64,000 bases of DNA, taken from positions 27,400-91,399 of the forward strand of contig VWZF01006913.1 of NCBI GenBank assembly GCA_013396755.1. The letters are read 5' to 3'. The stretch is from Sclerurus mexicanus. Lineage: Eukaryota > Chordata > Aves > Passeriformes > Furnariidae. Below the pieces are notes generated by a model. It did no database searches and was not told where the DNA came from. It saw only the letters and a program-made list of their open reading frames with translations. Below, piece by piece: positions 25,038 to 38,259 of this stretch; the stretch's first letter is position 1; every line of letters begins with the position of its first letter. Position numbers and translations under genes: made by a program.

Positions 25038-27971
25038 TTCTAGAATAAGCTGGCACTGGGTGACCTAAGGCAGGAAAAAGAGGAATGAGAAATGCAGCTG
25101 GGCAAGTATATAGTTCATTCACAAATGAGGGAGATTTGGGAGAAACAATCTGGACATAACTAACTGATAATAGTTAATGTAGGTTCTTGGCAGTGTAGCA
25201 AAGAGTGATTTGCCTAAGTTGTCAGCACTCCCATTTGAAATCTATTTGAGGAGCTGGAAAGCACAGAGAAAGTGTAATTATGAAGCACATTAAATTTTTT
25301 TTGTGGGGGTCTTGGTAGTGCTTAGGACCAAGGAGATCCCTTTCAGCACGATCCTTGGCTTATGATTAGTCAGTCATTTGTGATGGGTCAGGCATACGTG
25401 CTGGTGTGATATTCTTCTGCCTCAGAGACCATATGTTCCAATAATAATTTTCATGTCTTGTCACTCAGTGATTTCCTTAATATGTTCAAAACCTCAGTAA
25501 CTTGCTAAAAATATCTGCTAGGACAAGTGGGTCCTGAAGGACAATTCTCTGTCAGCATTCTGATTCACTAACTGTATTTTGTTATGTCTTACTTTATTAA
25601 TTGTCCTCCATGCAGTGTTTTACTTTGTTAGCAGCTTAATTCTCCACTGCCTCATCAGTGTAGTTTCTACATGTTTCTACCAAAACCTGGCTCTGTGGGG
25701 TCAACATGCTCAATAATCCATGAGACATATTTTAGCTATGAAAAGTGTGGGATGCCATTGTAGAGGAAGAAAAGTGTAAAAGTGAAAAAGTAGGGAGCAG
25801 TGGCTGCAAGTCAGAAGGACCAGAGGAAGCAAGGAAAGAAGGAGACCAGACGTAAAAACACATGCTGGGTTATTCATCTTTAGTATTTTAGTGAGGAGTC
25901 AGGCAGGGAAGGCAACAATCCTACTGAATTGCTCTAAGACTCCAGAGAGTGATAAAGAAGGTGTTTAAGCACAGCACTCTTTTCCTTACACTTTCCTTTG
26001 TTTGATGAAAGAGGAAGTTATCCATTTTGGGATTCTTTACTACTCTATGATATAAAGACAACAAGTTGCACACAGGAGTTTAAGCTACTCCTGGTGACAG
26101 TGTAAGCAAGCATAACACCACTAACACAAACACATCACCATCAATGTCAGCTTCAGTATCTTTGAAGTAGAACAAAACCAGGGAAAAACCTTCTTGGATT
26201 GCAGTGAGAAAGCCTACAGCTGGTGGCAGGAAGCTGCTCAGGCTCTGTGCTCTGGGGGCACAGTAGTGGAAGGCAGCAGGCAGCACAGGAATGAGAGTTT
26301 GCAGCCAAGGGATACCGAGGGACTGAACATCAAAGAACAGGGAAGATGATGAAGATTCATCAAAACCCATCCTCACCAAAGAACCCCAGGAAATACAAAG
26401 AGCAACATTGTTCATTCAAAATTAAGACTGGAGTTCACAGCAAGAGGTGAATCAAGTAGTGCACATGTGGGAGAAGGCTTAAAAGTGGGAGTGAAATGGT
26501 TGTGACCCCCGTGATAACCAGTAGCCCCAGCTCATCAGTTAACTCACATTTTCTAGGACCATGGTGGGCTTTGTAGATCTTGGGAAGCAAGCTAATTTTA
26601 AAAGGACAAATGATGTTTAAAGTTGCTCTCTGAACAGTTTTCCTAGTATTTGTTTTTCTGAACCTTCACAGAGGTGGCTGCCACAGCTATTATTCTCATT
26701 CCTGAGTCTTTCTCCATGTCTCCCCAGAGAAAAGAACCAATGTGTTCACACAGAGCCTGCTGGAGGCAAGACAATGCAGGGTAGCCATAAAGCATCACAA
26801 GGCAGCTCTAAACTTGCCAAATACACATTGGAGCGCCATGCTTGACTTCAAGTAAAGTATTTTTCTTAAAATTTAGCACTGTTGGTTGAGGATCTGACAG
26901 TTCAGATGTTTCCACTACTTTACCTCACTCTCACCTTTTGGTCCTGTCAGCCACTGGTGGATGGACACAGCCTCTCCTGAAGCCTGTGATGCTCCAGTAC
27001 AGTGACTTGCATCCCTTTGAGGGGAACATATGTTACCCCTTGGCTACCCTGAGAACAGGTGGAGGTCTGGGCATACATTACAAGGTCCTGGGTTGCTGTT
27101 TTCATTGTGCTCAGTTATGAACTGCAGTTTGGTCAGTTTTGCTATAAACTACGCTTTAAGCTAAATCTTAACCTTAAATTAACCCAGCACTATATTTTCA
27201 GCTCATGGATTCCTTACATTTTTTATTTTTTTTCTCATTTTCTTTTTCTCCTCAGATATGAGCAATTGCATATCCATGCTAGGCTGGCCTAAGTCCGGAG
27301 GGACTAATCTGTAATGAGCACAGAAAAGATGTTATAGCCAATTTGGTAAGTGAAGCAGCACTCGAGGAATGCCATTTATTTGACTGCAGCCTAACTTATA
27401 AATTAAAGAAACACACACTTATAATACATTTAACAACAGATGGCATAAATCAGTCCACTAAATTTGCACCCACACACAGTCAGCTGTGGAGCAGAAGCAA
27501 GTCTTCTACAAGCTTGATTCTCTGCCTGAATAAACCAATGTAGATCATTATGATATTGTGCATACTAGAAGGGAATGTAGCTTCAGACATACTTCTAACA
27601 AGTTATATTAATGGAGATTGACTTTTAGTCCATTTGAGATGAACTGATGCCTTCATACTCAGAAAATGTAAGACATGTATTCATAGATGTTAATAGGTCA
27701 CTGACAGAGAAATCCCTTTTTAGCCTTTTGCCTATGCAAGCTTCCAATGAAGCTCCACCTTAAAAGCCAGTGATAGAAAAAAACACCTACAAGTGTAAAA
27801 AGGATTTAAGAATTCAGCATTGTATGTTTTCTCTAGTTTGAAGTTAGCACTATGCATTCAGCCTGCAGATGCAACACCCTGGGAACTGTAGAGGATACTT
27901 GCATGAGCAATGCAAACAGAATCTGATTGCTCATACATGCTGATAATGATGACTGACAAATGAAAGTGGGT

Positions 27972-28062
27972 TTGTAGGTTTTTTGGTGGTGTTTTTTTTT
28001 GGTTGTGTTTTGTTGGTTTTTTTTGGGGGAGGGGGGTTGGTTGCTTTTTTTTTTAATTTTGG
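27972..28062. repeat. T/G-rich low-complexity tract
   Basis: Runs of T interrupted by GG and GTGTT words, near-complementary in style to the A/C-rich tracts at 3.4 and 44.4 kb. Confidence 0.75.
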
Positions 28063-31000
28063 TCCCGGTTGTTGTGACTGGATGCCATGGTGATTGAACA
28101 CATAAAAGATATATTTATCTATCTGTGAGATCAAAATTTTATTTCTAATGAACCAGACCTGGTCTCCTGGGAAGGAGTTACTTCATGGTTTTAGAGCATT
28201 TCCAGGGACAGCACCATAATGTCAGAACCTCAATATATTTTTGGAAGGAAGGATCTCTTAATAAGAGCTTTTAAGGATAAAATCTCCCTTAGAGTAGTTT
28301 GGACCTGCTAGGTTTGGGGATTTGCTGACAGAATCTCAGCAAAGTGCTAGACAGAAATATTACACTTGTAATTTTTTATCAGTAATGCCCTGAAAGGAAA
28401 TTCCATTTATCAGGCCTGTTCACAGGAGAGTTTTTGTCCTGACTAATGAACAAAAAAAAAAAAAATTCTGCATTTTTAATTTGTTGTGTTACCTGTAAAG
28501 TTAAATTTTATTAAATATAAATAAATTTTATTAATTAGTTATTGGGTTTTTGAGAGCTGGAGTACCTTTGGTAATTAACTACCCTGGAGTTATTGCTGCT
28601 GTCTATATGATAAGTGTAATACTTAGTATGTTGATGAGACCAGACACAACCTTGCTCCCTGCCCTAGTGAATTCAGCAAGACGGTTAAAACCTTGCAGTT
28701 TCCCCAGCTGCAAGCAGTATGTGAAAGCACGACTGTGGATATGGGTAGGTAGGAAACAGACAACTTTGGACATGACTTGGCATGGGTCAGTTGTGGGACA
28801 GGTTTGTGTGTGGGCGATGAAGCTGCACAAAGGCTGAGTCATGCTGACAAGTGCCAGGCTGAAGGTGTCCTGGCACACCAAGCTCAGAAATCCAAATTGC
28901 GCAGTTACTGATCCCTTCCTTTCAGCTTCTGTGGAGAAATCCATGGTCTGAGGCAGTGGTCTTCCATGGCAAACCTTCCCCCAGGTTTATATGCTGAACA
29001 TGACACCATATGGTATGGGATATCCCTGAGGTCAGTTGGGATCAGCTGTCCTGGCTGTCCTTTTGCATGCCCAGCCTGCTCTCTGATGGGATGGTGTGAG
29101 GAGCAGAAAAGGCCTTGACACTGTGTAAGCATTGCTCAGCAATAATGAAAACATCTCCGTAATCAGCACTATTTTCAGCAAAAATCCATAACATAGGCCT
29201 GTACTAGCTACTGTGAAGAAAATCAGCTCTATTCCAGCCAAAACCAGAACATTTGTGAAGGGTCCCAGCTCATGACACTGCGGATGCTGAAGTTTTCATG
29301 ACTCACAAATGAGACTAGATGAATTCTTAGAATAAAACATGAAGGATCACTGTGCAGGAAGAAAACTGCATTCAAGCGACAAAGTATTCTGGCAAAGTAT
29401 TACTTTATGATGTACTTAAATTCTCCCTAGGCACCCACAGGTGGCCATTGCCAGTGACCACACAGTGGGTTAAATAGATCTCTGACATGCTCTGACACAA
29501 CTGGTATTTTGTCCTTGTGTGACGGCCTTGTCCATCTTCTATGGACTGTTGTCTGTAATATGCCCATTGACAAAAAGCTATGAGGACAGAAAGTCTTGCA
29601 GTTCTCTGTTTATAAAATCAAGAAGATTTGGGTGTTTGGTATTTCTATGTATGAGACAATATAAATATCGTCTCAGCAATACAATGTTGAGAGAAATGAC
29701 AAGTAGGTAAGTGTTGCCGCACACACATTCTTCTGTCCTCAAGAGTTGGTGCTCATGCAATGGTACCATCTCCGTTTCTGTCCTAATCACTTTCAAATGT
29801 ACAGTATACTTTGGTCTCATACTCAGGAACAGTGTTGTGTGAAGTGTTTTAAAGAGTTAGTTTAAACAGAAAGCAGAACATATTCCTCTGCTAAGGAAAC
29901 ATTTTATAGCCTGTACAACATAAATGTGTCCTAAGGCAGGTAGTCTGTAGCTGCTATTGGTTGAGAAACAGTAGGGGAATCCCTTTGCCTTTGCTTTGCC
30001 TTTTCCTTCACCTGCTAAAGCTGATTTACACCTGAAGGTTACTTCCTGGGTCAGAGGGGATGTTTTACAGGCATGTCTGGAATTATAACTAGAGAACATG
30101 ATTGTGATAATGCAACTTGTCCTTGTTATGGCATTTTTCACGTGTTGCACTGAGAACACAGTTCTCCCAAATGGTTTGAAAACACTTATGTGACTAGGTA
30201 AAACATCTTCAGGTGTGTAAAACCTAAACCATGCAGCCATCCAGAAAAATGAAGCACAATGTCTTGCATTATACTAGTGTGTCATTTTGTCTGTTACTAT
30301 GTGTACCACCAGTTCAACAGCCAAGATGAAGAGCTCTCATAGGAACTGGCTATTGTGAGACTCCAGATGGCCCTTCCTCCTTCTTGCAGCACATAACCTA
30401 AATATGTAACAACTCATTCACCATCACACTGAGAATCTGTTACTAGGGTGACACAATGAAATGAATTGCTGGAAAAAGAAAAGGCAGTCTGGGGACTTTT
30501 GCATAATGTTCCCCTCTGAATTTCAGCTTTTCAAAAAAGGAAAAAAAAAAAGTTGTATTTCAGCATGCCTCATTGTATGTAATAAGTAATTCACAGGAAG
30601 ATGTGCCTTCATCACTATACACCTTAGAAATAACAAAGGCCATTGTTCAGGAAAAAAAATTTGCTCTTGTGCAAAGAGACAGTTTATCAGCCTGCACTCC
30701 TACCATAAAGTTGCCTTTATCCACCTAAATATATTAAAGAGCAAAACAAACTTCAGGGTTTTTTTTTTTGCTGATGAGGTATAGGAGAAAATGCAGAAGG
30801 TATTTCAAAAAGAAAAACTGAAAGAAAGTAGAGTGATCAGTGTCTCCCATGGCAGGTGCACACTTGTCATTTTTGTGCCTCAGGGTAAGAGGGAGTCAGA
30901 AGTGCTTTCAATTTACTGTATTTGATTTCACTTCTGAGAGTAACAATCTGTTCAGGGACTCAAACTGTGATGGTGGAAGTATGTCGGATTTTGGGTTTGC

Positions 31001-31408
31001 ATTCATGAAGGAGCTGGAGAAGAGAATAATACAATACTCATCCTAGCAGTGTACTCAGAATAGCCTGCTACAATTACCTGTTTGGCACATGAATTTACGT
31101 GCAGTAATTCTTGAGGTAAAACGTTTCACAAGCATAACTAAAGTCTGCTTGGGCCAAATGTAATTTGGAAACAGGAAAGTGAATACTGACAGGGCATAAG
31201 GACATAAGTGTAGAACATGAGGTAACCTGAAGGATCTTTATGGCTGGTATAGTGCTGAGCAATCTTCAGACAAATCACCAAAGTTGAATGATAAACTGGT
31301 TGAAGAGAATAGAGATTCCAGTAAATGTTGATATATCAGCCACAGAAGCTCAGCTGACAATTTTTTCTCAACTGTCCTGTCCTCTGAGAAAGGAATTTTT
31401 TGGCTGTG

Positions 31409-31512
31409 AACCACAGAATCATCTAGGTTGGATAATACCTCTAAGATCACGCCCAACCTTTGACTGATCACCACCTTGTCAACTACTATGGTGGCCAGGC
31501 TTTGAAAGTGTA
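31409..31512 (-). mobile_element. CR1 3' tail fragment
   Basis: The plus strand reads ACAGAATCATCTAGGTTGG, then AAGATCACGCCCAACC, the reversed 3' end of avian CR1. Only about 100 bases remain, typical of CR1 5' truncation. Confidence 0.8.
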
Positions 31513-31654
31513 CGTTTTTTTAAGTCCTGTGAGAACTGAATGAATGTGCAGAATTTGACTTTACCAGGCTTTCTTTATCTGCAACATCCAAGTTTGAATC
31601 AATAGTTCCATAGACAAGAGGTTAGTACAGGAATGACAGCGCAGTTTATAGCCC

Positions 31655-31870
31655 TTTTTCTCTCACGGCCGCTAAATGACTGAGAGTCGTTCAAATCTGG
31701 TTTCTGTGAGGTATAAAAATATGACGCCATTAGACCTCATTAATGAGCTGCTGAGAGCCACACTCCACAGTAACCAGCATCTCCTTCTCTCAGGCAGTAA
31801 ATCAGCACTATTCCATTAAGTTTAAAGGGTTCAAGCTAATTTGCACCAACTCAGGATATCATGCTGTAAA
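31655..31870. promoter_or_regulatory. candidate conserved non-coding element
   Basis: The block contains several CpG, a TATAAAAAT (31,713-31,721), and homeodomain-type cores CATTAGAC and CATTAATGAG close together, with no repeat signature. The texture is like vertebrate enhancers, but only an alignment could tell. Confidence 0.25.
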
Positions 31871-32533
31871 CTTAGGCTCCCACAGTGTATGGATTGCTTC
31901 ATTCATCACAGGATCACAGCTATCTCCAGCTGGTAGAGAGCACCTATTCAGCTCCTTAACACTGCACAATAAAACACAGTAAAGCAGGAAATGAATAAGA
32001 ACAAGAGGCCCTTGTGGGACCATACGGAGCATGTACATTTTTGAATATCATATGGACTTTGGCCAGGATGCTCATGATTCAGCTGCTGAGCTTGGGGATG
32101 CTGTAAAAGAATTTAAAATCTCTGTAGTATCTTAAGTTATATATAATGCAATGGTATATCTAACATAATTATAGGGCAATGTAGATACTGGGTTACTGTA
32201 GATACTAGTATCTACATTGGTTATACAATCTCTGAAATCTCTCAGAAATTTAACATAGACTATAAAAGATTTTAAAATGCATTATTGCAACATTTCTGCC
32301 AGTTGCAAACCTGAAATGAATGATAATGTCAAAACTGTAGCTGAAAGAGGCAGGCATTTCTCATTTGGCTTTTTTTCCTTCTGTACCTTTTTCACAGTTT
32401 TCTTAGTGGTGACTGTAATTTAGTTATGCTTAGAAAAGAAACAAGGAATAACCCAAAATTGGTATAAATAACAATTATTTCTACTGAATTAGAGTATTTC
32501 TACCTTAGACAGTAAATATATCTACTTTCTGGC

Positions 32534-33525
32534 TGTGGTGGTTTGAGCCTGGCTGAATGCCTGGTACCCAGCCAAAGTGCTTCAAGGCCTCTCCCCCCAA
32601 ATTCGCCTTCCAGAGGGAAAGAAAAAAAACCAGCCAGCTAGGAATTTATGATTAGAGATAACAGCCAGGAGAGAAGCTCTGATTAATTACCATGGGCAAA
32701 GCAGATTCAGAATAATGCTTAAATTTATTACTAACAAGCTAAGAACTAGAAATAAGAAATAAAAGTTTAGGAACACTTTTCCAACCACCCTCCAAAGTCA
32801 GTTGTTTCTTTAGCCACATGCAGATGTAAGTCGAAAACTTTTAAATAGTAGTTCTTCCAAAACTGCTGTTTCTGTGGACTTCAGGGAGACAGCCTGTTTC
32901 ACTACAGACTTCACCATGGTTCACACAGGGGAATCGTAACTCTTAGTCCTTCCTCTGTGTTCCATGGGGTCCCTCCCATGAGAGAGATCCTCTGCTCTCT
33001 CGTGGGTCATTCCATGGGGTGCAGTCTCTTATAGATAAGCTGGCTGTACCTGCTTAGCATAGGTTTCTCCCTCCACAGGCCCTGGCCACAAATCTCTTGC
33101 AAGACCCCGCTTCATCTTGGGCCTCCCACGAAGTAACAGCGTCCTTTCATGCATCCCCCTGCACCAGCAGGGGGGTCTTTGCACTCCAATGGACCCATGA
33201 CCTTCGAGGGGACAGCTCATATCACCATGGCCATCACAGGGTGGTCAGGGAATCATAATTATGGGTCCTTTCCCTGCTCTTGTGGGTCCCTCTTCCTCCT
33301 TCTCCTCCTGCACTGACCTTGATGTCCGCATTGTTAATGCATGGCTGCAAATTTTAAATGTGCAACAACCCCTATTCTTAAATATCTTCTCACGCAGGGG
33401 TGTTACTATGATTAAAAGCAAGAAGTTTTCCTCAGAGCTGACTATCATTGGCTCTATAGGACAGGGGAAAACTTATAGCAGCTTCTAGCAGAAGCCACCC
33501 TTCTTCTTACCAAAAAACCTAATCA
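32534..33525 (+). mobile_element. ERVL-type solo LTR of bird genomes
   Basis: The block begins TGTGGTGGTTTGAGCCTGGC and ends near AATCA. It includes the reiterated CCATGGGGT/CTCCCATG motifs and a 3' part (AGCAGCTTCTAGCAGAAGCC) that I recognise from a common avian ERVL LTR. No gag or pol sequence flanks it, so it is a solo LTR. Orientation follows TG to CA but was not tested. The edges are approximate and no target-site duplication could be confirmed. Confidence 0.75.
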
Positions 33526-36500
33526 GAAGAAAACGACACTGGCCCTTTAGTGGGACTCCTGTTTTGAAGATCAGCAGCACTACCCTGAAGAAGAAAGCCT
33601 TAATGAAATTCAGAAGTCCTTATACAGATCATCTAAACACCTCTGAAAAATACAAATATACACACTGGCCAAAGAAAAAATTTTCCTTTTCTTCCACTCT
33701 GCCTAAGTTACAGAAATCAGTTCCTGATACAGGATATTTCTGTTGATACTTCTGTACCCACTTTCACCTTTCCAGGACAGCTGGTACCTGCTGCTTTCCT
33801 GATTTGTGGTAACAGGAAGATATTACCTGGATTGTATATGTCCTAAGTAGTCAAAAAATGAACAAACTGAGGCTCCTCAGTCACATCTTTGGTATTGGTT
33901 TCATAGTATACATTGTAACTCAACTACTGGGAAGCTAGTTATGAGAATAAGGAGAAAAAGGAGAGGTTCAGCCCGTGAGAAGTAAAGAACTTTAAAAAGA
34001 AAAAAAGATAAAAAATATTTGACGAGTTTTGAAGACTTAGATTTGTGAGCAGAAGAAAAGGTGAATCCTGAGAAAGGGGTGGGGAGAGTGTAAGACATGT
34101 CTATCTGCAGAGTTCCTACCTGGAAGTTCTTTGTTTGAAGAATGAAAAAGTGGGGTGGTTGGTATCTACAAAATCAAGCTTGTCAAAGGAGGGGCTAAAA
34201 GAACTTTACAGACAATAGTAGCAAGGAAAACAGAATACTTTTAAGTAATAATGCAATAAAAATAATCCAATAAGAAAATATATGTGGCATACAGCATCTG
34301 TGACCTTCGTATATCCCAGGAAGCTTAAGAACAAATCTTATGTTCTTAAGTCTAAGTAACACCAGTAGGCGGACTGTCCTCAAGGGGCAAATCTATTCTA
34401 AGCTCCAGAGGTTCCATCACAAAAGGGAAGAAAGAATCTTGCTGCACCTGCACGTAGATTCTCTGCTTGAAGAGCAGATAATTGTGAGACACCTTATTAC
34501 CAGTTGTGCTCATTAAAATACAGCTCCAGCAATACAAATATGGAAAATCCATTATATGATTGTGCTTTGGACTTATCTGGCCTGGAGCTGAAAAATGCTT
34601 TTCTAATTTTCGTTCCTGATGCTTTCTTAAATACCATGGCTGCTTTGGTTCTCATTTTCCCTGTTAACTATTGACCAAATGTGTGCTAAATTAGGTGTAT
34701 GGACTCTTTAAAAATTATCAGAAGTCTGTAAAACTTCAAGAGCACTACATTGATCATCACATTTTTGATGGGAGAAAGCAGCTTGGGGAAATTCTAACAC
34801 AGATAACCAGCTCTCCTCCTCTCCCCTGCTTTGGCAGGAAGTCTTTTAGTATTGCTCAGGGCTCTGGTGTTTGGAATGATGACTGAAGGCTTTGCTTTGT
34901 GGCTCTCAGGACTGTGATATGAACTCCTGTTAAGATATCCAGCCCTGAGTATGGAAAACATGACTAGTGTGATAATGAAAAAAGCTTTTTCTTCAAGAAT
35001 GTTACAATTGTTTATTTTACCTGAATGTTCTTTATTATATTACACTGTTCCAAATGGACTGGGAATTCTTTAGAGTAGAATAATTTTTCCTGTTTCTATC
35101 CATTGTTTAGTTCAATGCAACCCTTATTTTTATGGCAGCTTTGGGCTATGCTAAAATATCAATAACATCACAATAAAGATGATATTCTTGTATATTACAA
35201 TAGGTTGCACACTTAGTTGTCAACACATCCTAACTATCTAATTGGTGTTTTCTGTCTTGGAGTAGTCTCTTCAAGTTTACAGACTTCAAAGGTGCCCCAA
35301 ATATAAACATACAGTGGCCACACAGCATGCAGCAACATTGAAGTGACAGGATGTGACCACAGCCAATTAAATACCAATAATTTTTATTGAGGTGAATTGT
35401 AATGATTAATGCTGAATTGGATAGGAATAACAACTGTGCCTTGCTATGAAGTTCTCAGAGATATAACTTCATTTTCTATTAAAAGGAATTCCAGTGTGAT
35501 TTCCCAGCTCAGAGTGAAATTTCCTGTACTTGCTGTGAGAGTAAAAGTTGAATTCTGACCCTGGTCACTGGGATGCTGGGACAGGAGTTCCCTGCTGGCT
35601 TGCCTTCTGTGTAGCTTTCTCAAATGTGAATTTCTCATGTGAGATCTGCCATTCAGGGGGTGTTTGGACATGTTACTGAGTCTACTTAAAGCATAAAAAG
35701 ACTGGGAAGACAGAGAAATAAATGAGAGGGAAAAGTACCTCCTGTGTTTTTTAGTTCTCTGTTAGCTGCTAGGGGATTGGAAATGGCCACCAGCTGTTCA
35801 GTGATTAGCCAGTACCCCTGACAGAGATATTTCACGGCCCTCAAGTTCTGTTTTAGGTTGAATCACTAAAGCACAGCTGTCCCAACTCATGACATTAGCA
35901 CATAAGATTTCATGCAGCCACTGGTGCTCAGATTCTCACTGCTGTTTCCACCAGTTTGAACCACAGCAGTTCAAACCCTTTTCCTAGTGCCCAGCTTTCC
36001 TGCCCTTGCAGACAGCCACCAGTGTGGGAAGGCACTAGGCCTTGCCTATCTGAGGCTGCAGGATCTAGAGACCTGGCACATATCCCCAAATATTATTTAT
36101 TATTATATTTGCACGGCAGTGAAAGGCTAAACTTGCAGTGCTACACAAGAAAGTCCGATAGCTATATAGGTAAGTTAGGTTGATTGATTTTGATAAGAAA
36201 AATAGATACTGACTTTAGTAGCTATATAAATATGTGGTAAGCAAAACTGCTGAGTAACCTTAAAAATCGGTCTATACAAGTGCTGTATAGTATTTCTTTG
36301 CTTTCTTTGGCAGCCAAAGGCTGTGATCTTAGACTGAGAGTAAACCATAACATTCTCTGGTGCCTTGATGCTCTTGCAGAGGATGCCTCCATAAAATTAT
36401 GTTTCAAGACTAAATGATCAGCTTTTATACCACAATAGCAGCTAGACAAAACTCAGCTAAGGAACAGGGGCTCACTGTGCCATGCTCATATAGGGTTATA

Positions 36501-38205
36501 TCAATGCACTTAAATTCTGTATGCAAATAGCTGTGTCTGATCTGATCTGCAGAGGAGGATGAAGAGTTTAGAGGACTCATTATAAGTTTTGCAATTGCTG
36601 TTCTTTTTTTTCTGCTCCAGTTTTGACTGTGGTCAATAGTGGAGTAAAAAATGTTATTATTGCTACTATTGTGGTTTGGCCATCACTGTGAAAAATGAGT
36701 TAGCAGTCTTATTTCTTCTATTTGTGATTGTGCTTTAACACTCCACCATTCAACAGAAGGCGCGCTAATGACAGCCAAGACCCCAAAGATTTGGCTGCCA
36801 AAATCACATCACTGGAGCAACGAGACAGAGTTTATGACAAAAGAAATTACTAGTTTCTACAGCTACAATTTGATTTTTTTTTTACCAGCCTTAAACTTTC
36901 TCCATAGAAAAATGTCTTTTTAGACAAATTATAGCCTGCAGAAAACATCTACTAGTAAGTTGATTAATTAAAGACTACATTCTCTGATAGCAACTGTTGT
37001 GTCAGTCACACTGGAAATGAGAGAATATGAAAAGTACAGCTGAAAGACTGGGGGTGAGTAGATATAATTTATGGTGAAAAGGCTTCTGAAAGACGTGGAT
37101 GTAAGGGAACAAGCCATAGTTTAGCAATAGGCCAAAAAAATCAGTTTTAGTAACCCGAGGAAGTTTAATTAAGACACAAACATCTTAAAAGGTGTCCTGA
37201 GTGTACAAGCATGTAATTTTCCCCAGTCAACTACCTGCCTGACAGAAAGACAGAAAACCAGGTATGTCAGAAGGCAGGTATGTCCCCCTGCTAAGTGTAA
37301 CGTTCCATGGCTCTGACTGAAAGAACCATGGCAGAGGTTTTAGATTTCATCCCTTTTACTGTGCCTCTGTGGATTGCTGGTTTTCCCCAGGCAGAAGTAA
37401 GAAACAGAACTGTCTTTCCCAGGTCCCCTGCCTGCAGGTGGAAACAGCATGGAGAGCCCTAAGCCCCACAGGTATACCTGCAGGTTAGTCACCAAGGTGG
37501 AGCATCTCCTGCTCTGTGTGGTTGTGTATCAAGCTCCAGGCCCTTCACTGCACCTCCTTGATATTCCAGTGTTGGTTTAGGGAAATCTAATGAAATTACT
37601 TGAAATTACACTTGCTGTGTGGAGTTAGCTGTGGGAATCTGTGTTTCACACCCTCTTGGGTGCCAGGTCACGGAGTGAGATGCTAACACAAGTAATGCTG
37701 ACATCATGTTTGTTTATTTAATGGCACGTTTGGCTGGTTGTTCAGGAACTGGAATTTTTCACCAGGTATCTTGGTAATCAAGAAATAATAATGCTGGAAG
37801 ATCTATGGCTCATGATCTCAGTAATGCAATTCCTGTTCAGACATCTTGCAGGCTGCTGCTGCAGGGCTAAGGGCCTGTGAAACCACAAAACTGAGGTTGT
37901 GTGTCGTCATACTGTGATGAGTTGAAGATCTATATGTTCTCTTTAACCTTCCCCTCACGATGGTTTATTTGGTTCTGTCTGTAATTAGGTGGGTATATGG
38001 GTCCGGAAACACGTATTTCAGGTTTAAATCACGCGTATTTTGGTGGAATCTACTTACTAGTTTGGCCAGGTCAGGAGAGGCTTAAACGTAACCAAAGCAC
38101 GTGGCATCAGGGAACACAAATAGTTTTGAATCAGTGTAGCTGAACCGCCTTGGTTTTGTGTGTGGGAACCCATCACACACTTGTACACCTGTCAGGGTGT
38201 AACAG
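33526..38205. other. intergenic sequence
   Basis: I see no gene or named repeat between the ERVL-type LTR and the homeodomain motif cluster. Confidence 0.55.
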
Positions 38206-38256
38206 ACTAATTTGGCTCTAATGAGCTAATTAGTCGGTTCCTAATTAGCCAGTCTG
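38206..38256. promoter_or_regulatory. homeodomain-type motif cluster next to the CpG island
   Basis: Two perfect CTAATTAG palindromes lie at 38,226-38,233 and 38,241-38,248, with CTAATTT and CTAATGAG just upstream. Such TAATTA sites bind paired-like and LIM homeodomain proteins. The position next to the CpG island suggests regulatory function. Confidence 0.4.
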
Positions 38257-38259
38257 CTT

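Larger units (their letters stand above)
19461..31408. other. intergenic sequence
   Basis: AT-rich DNA with the LTR-like block at 22.8-23.1 kb, microsatellites and an assembly gap. No supported gene. Open frames here are short and unlike known proteins. Confidence 0.6.

Noticed and set aside
26080..26415. 111-residue minus-strand open frame with hydrophobic stretches.
   Set aside because: No family resemblance, and no splice or promoter context was seen. A chance frame of this length is expected in 64 kb.
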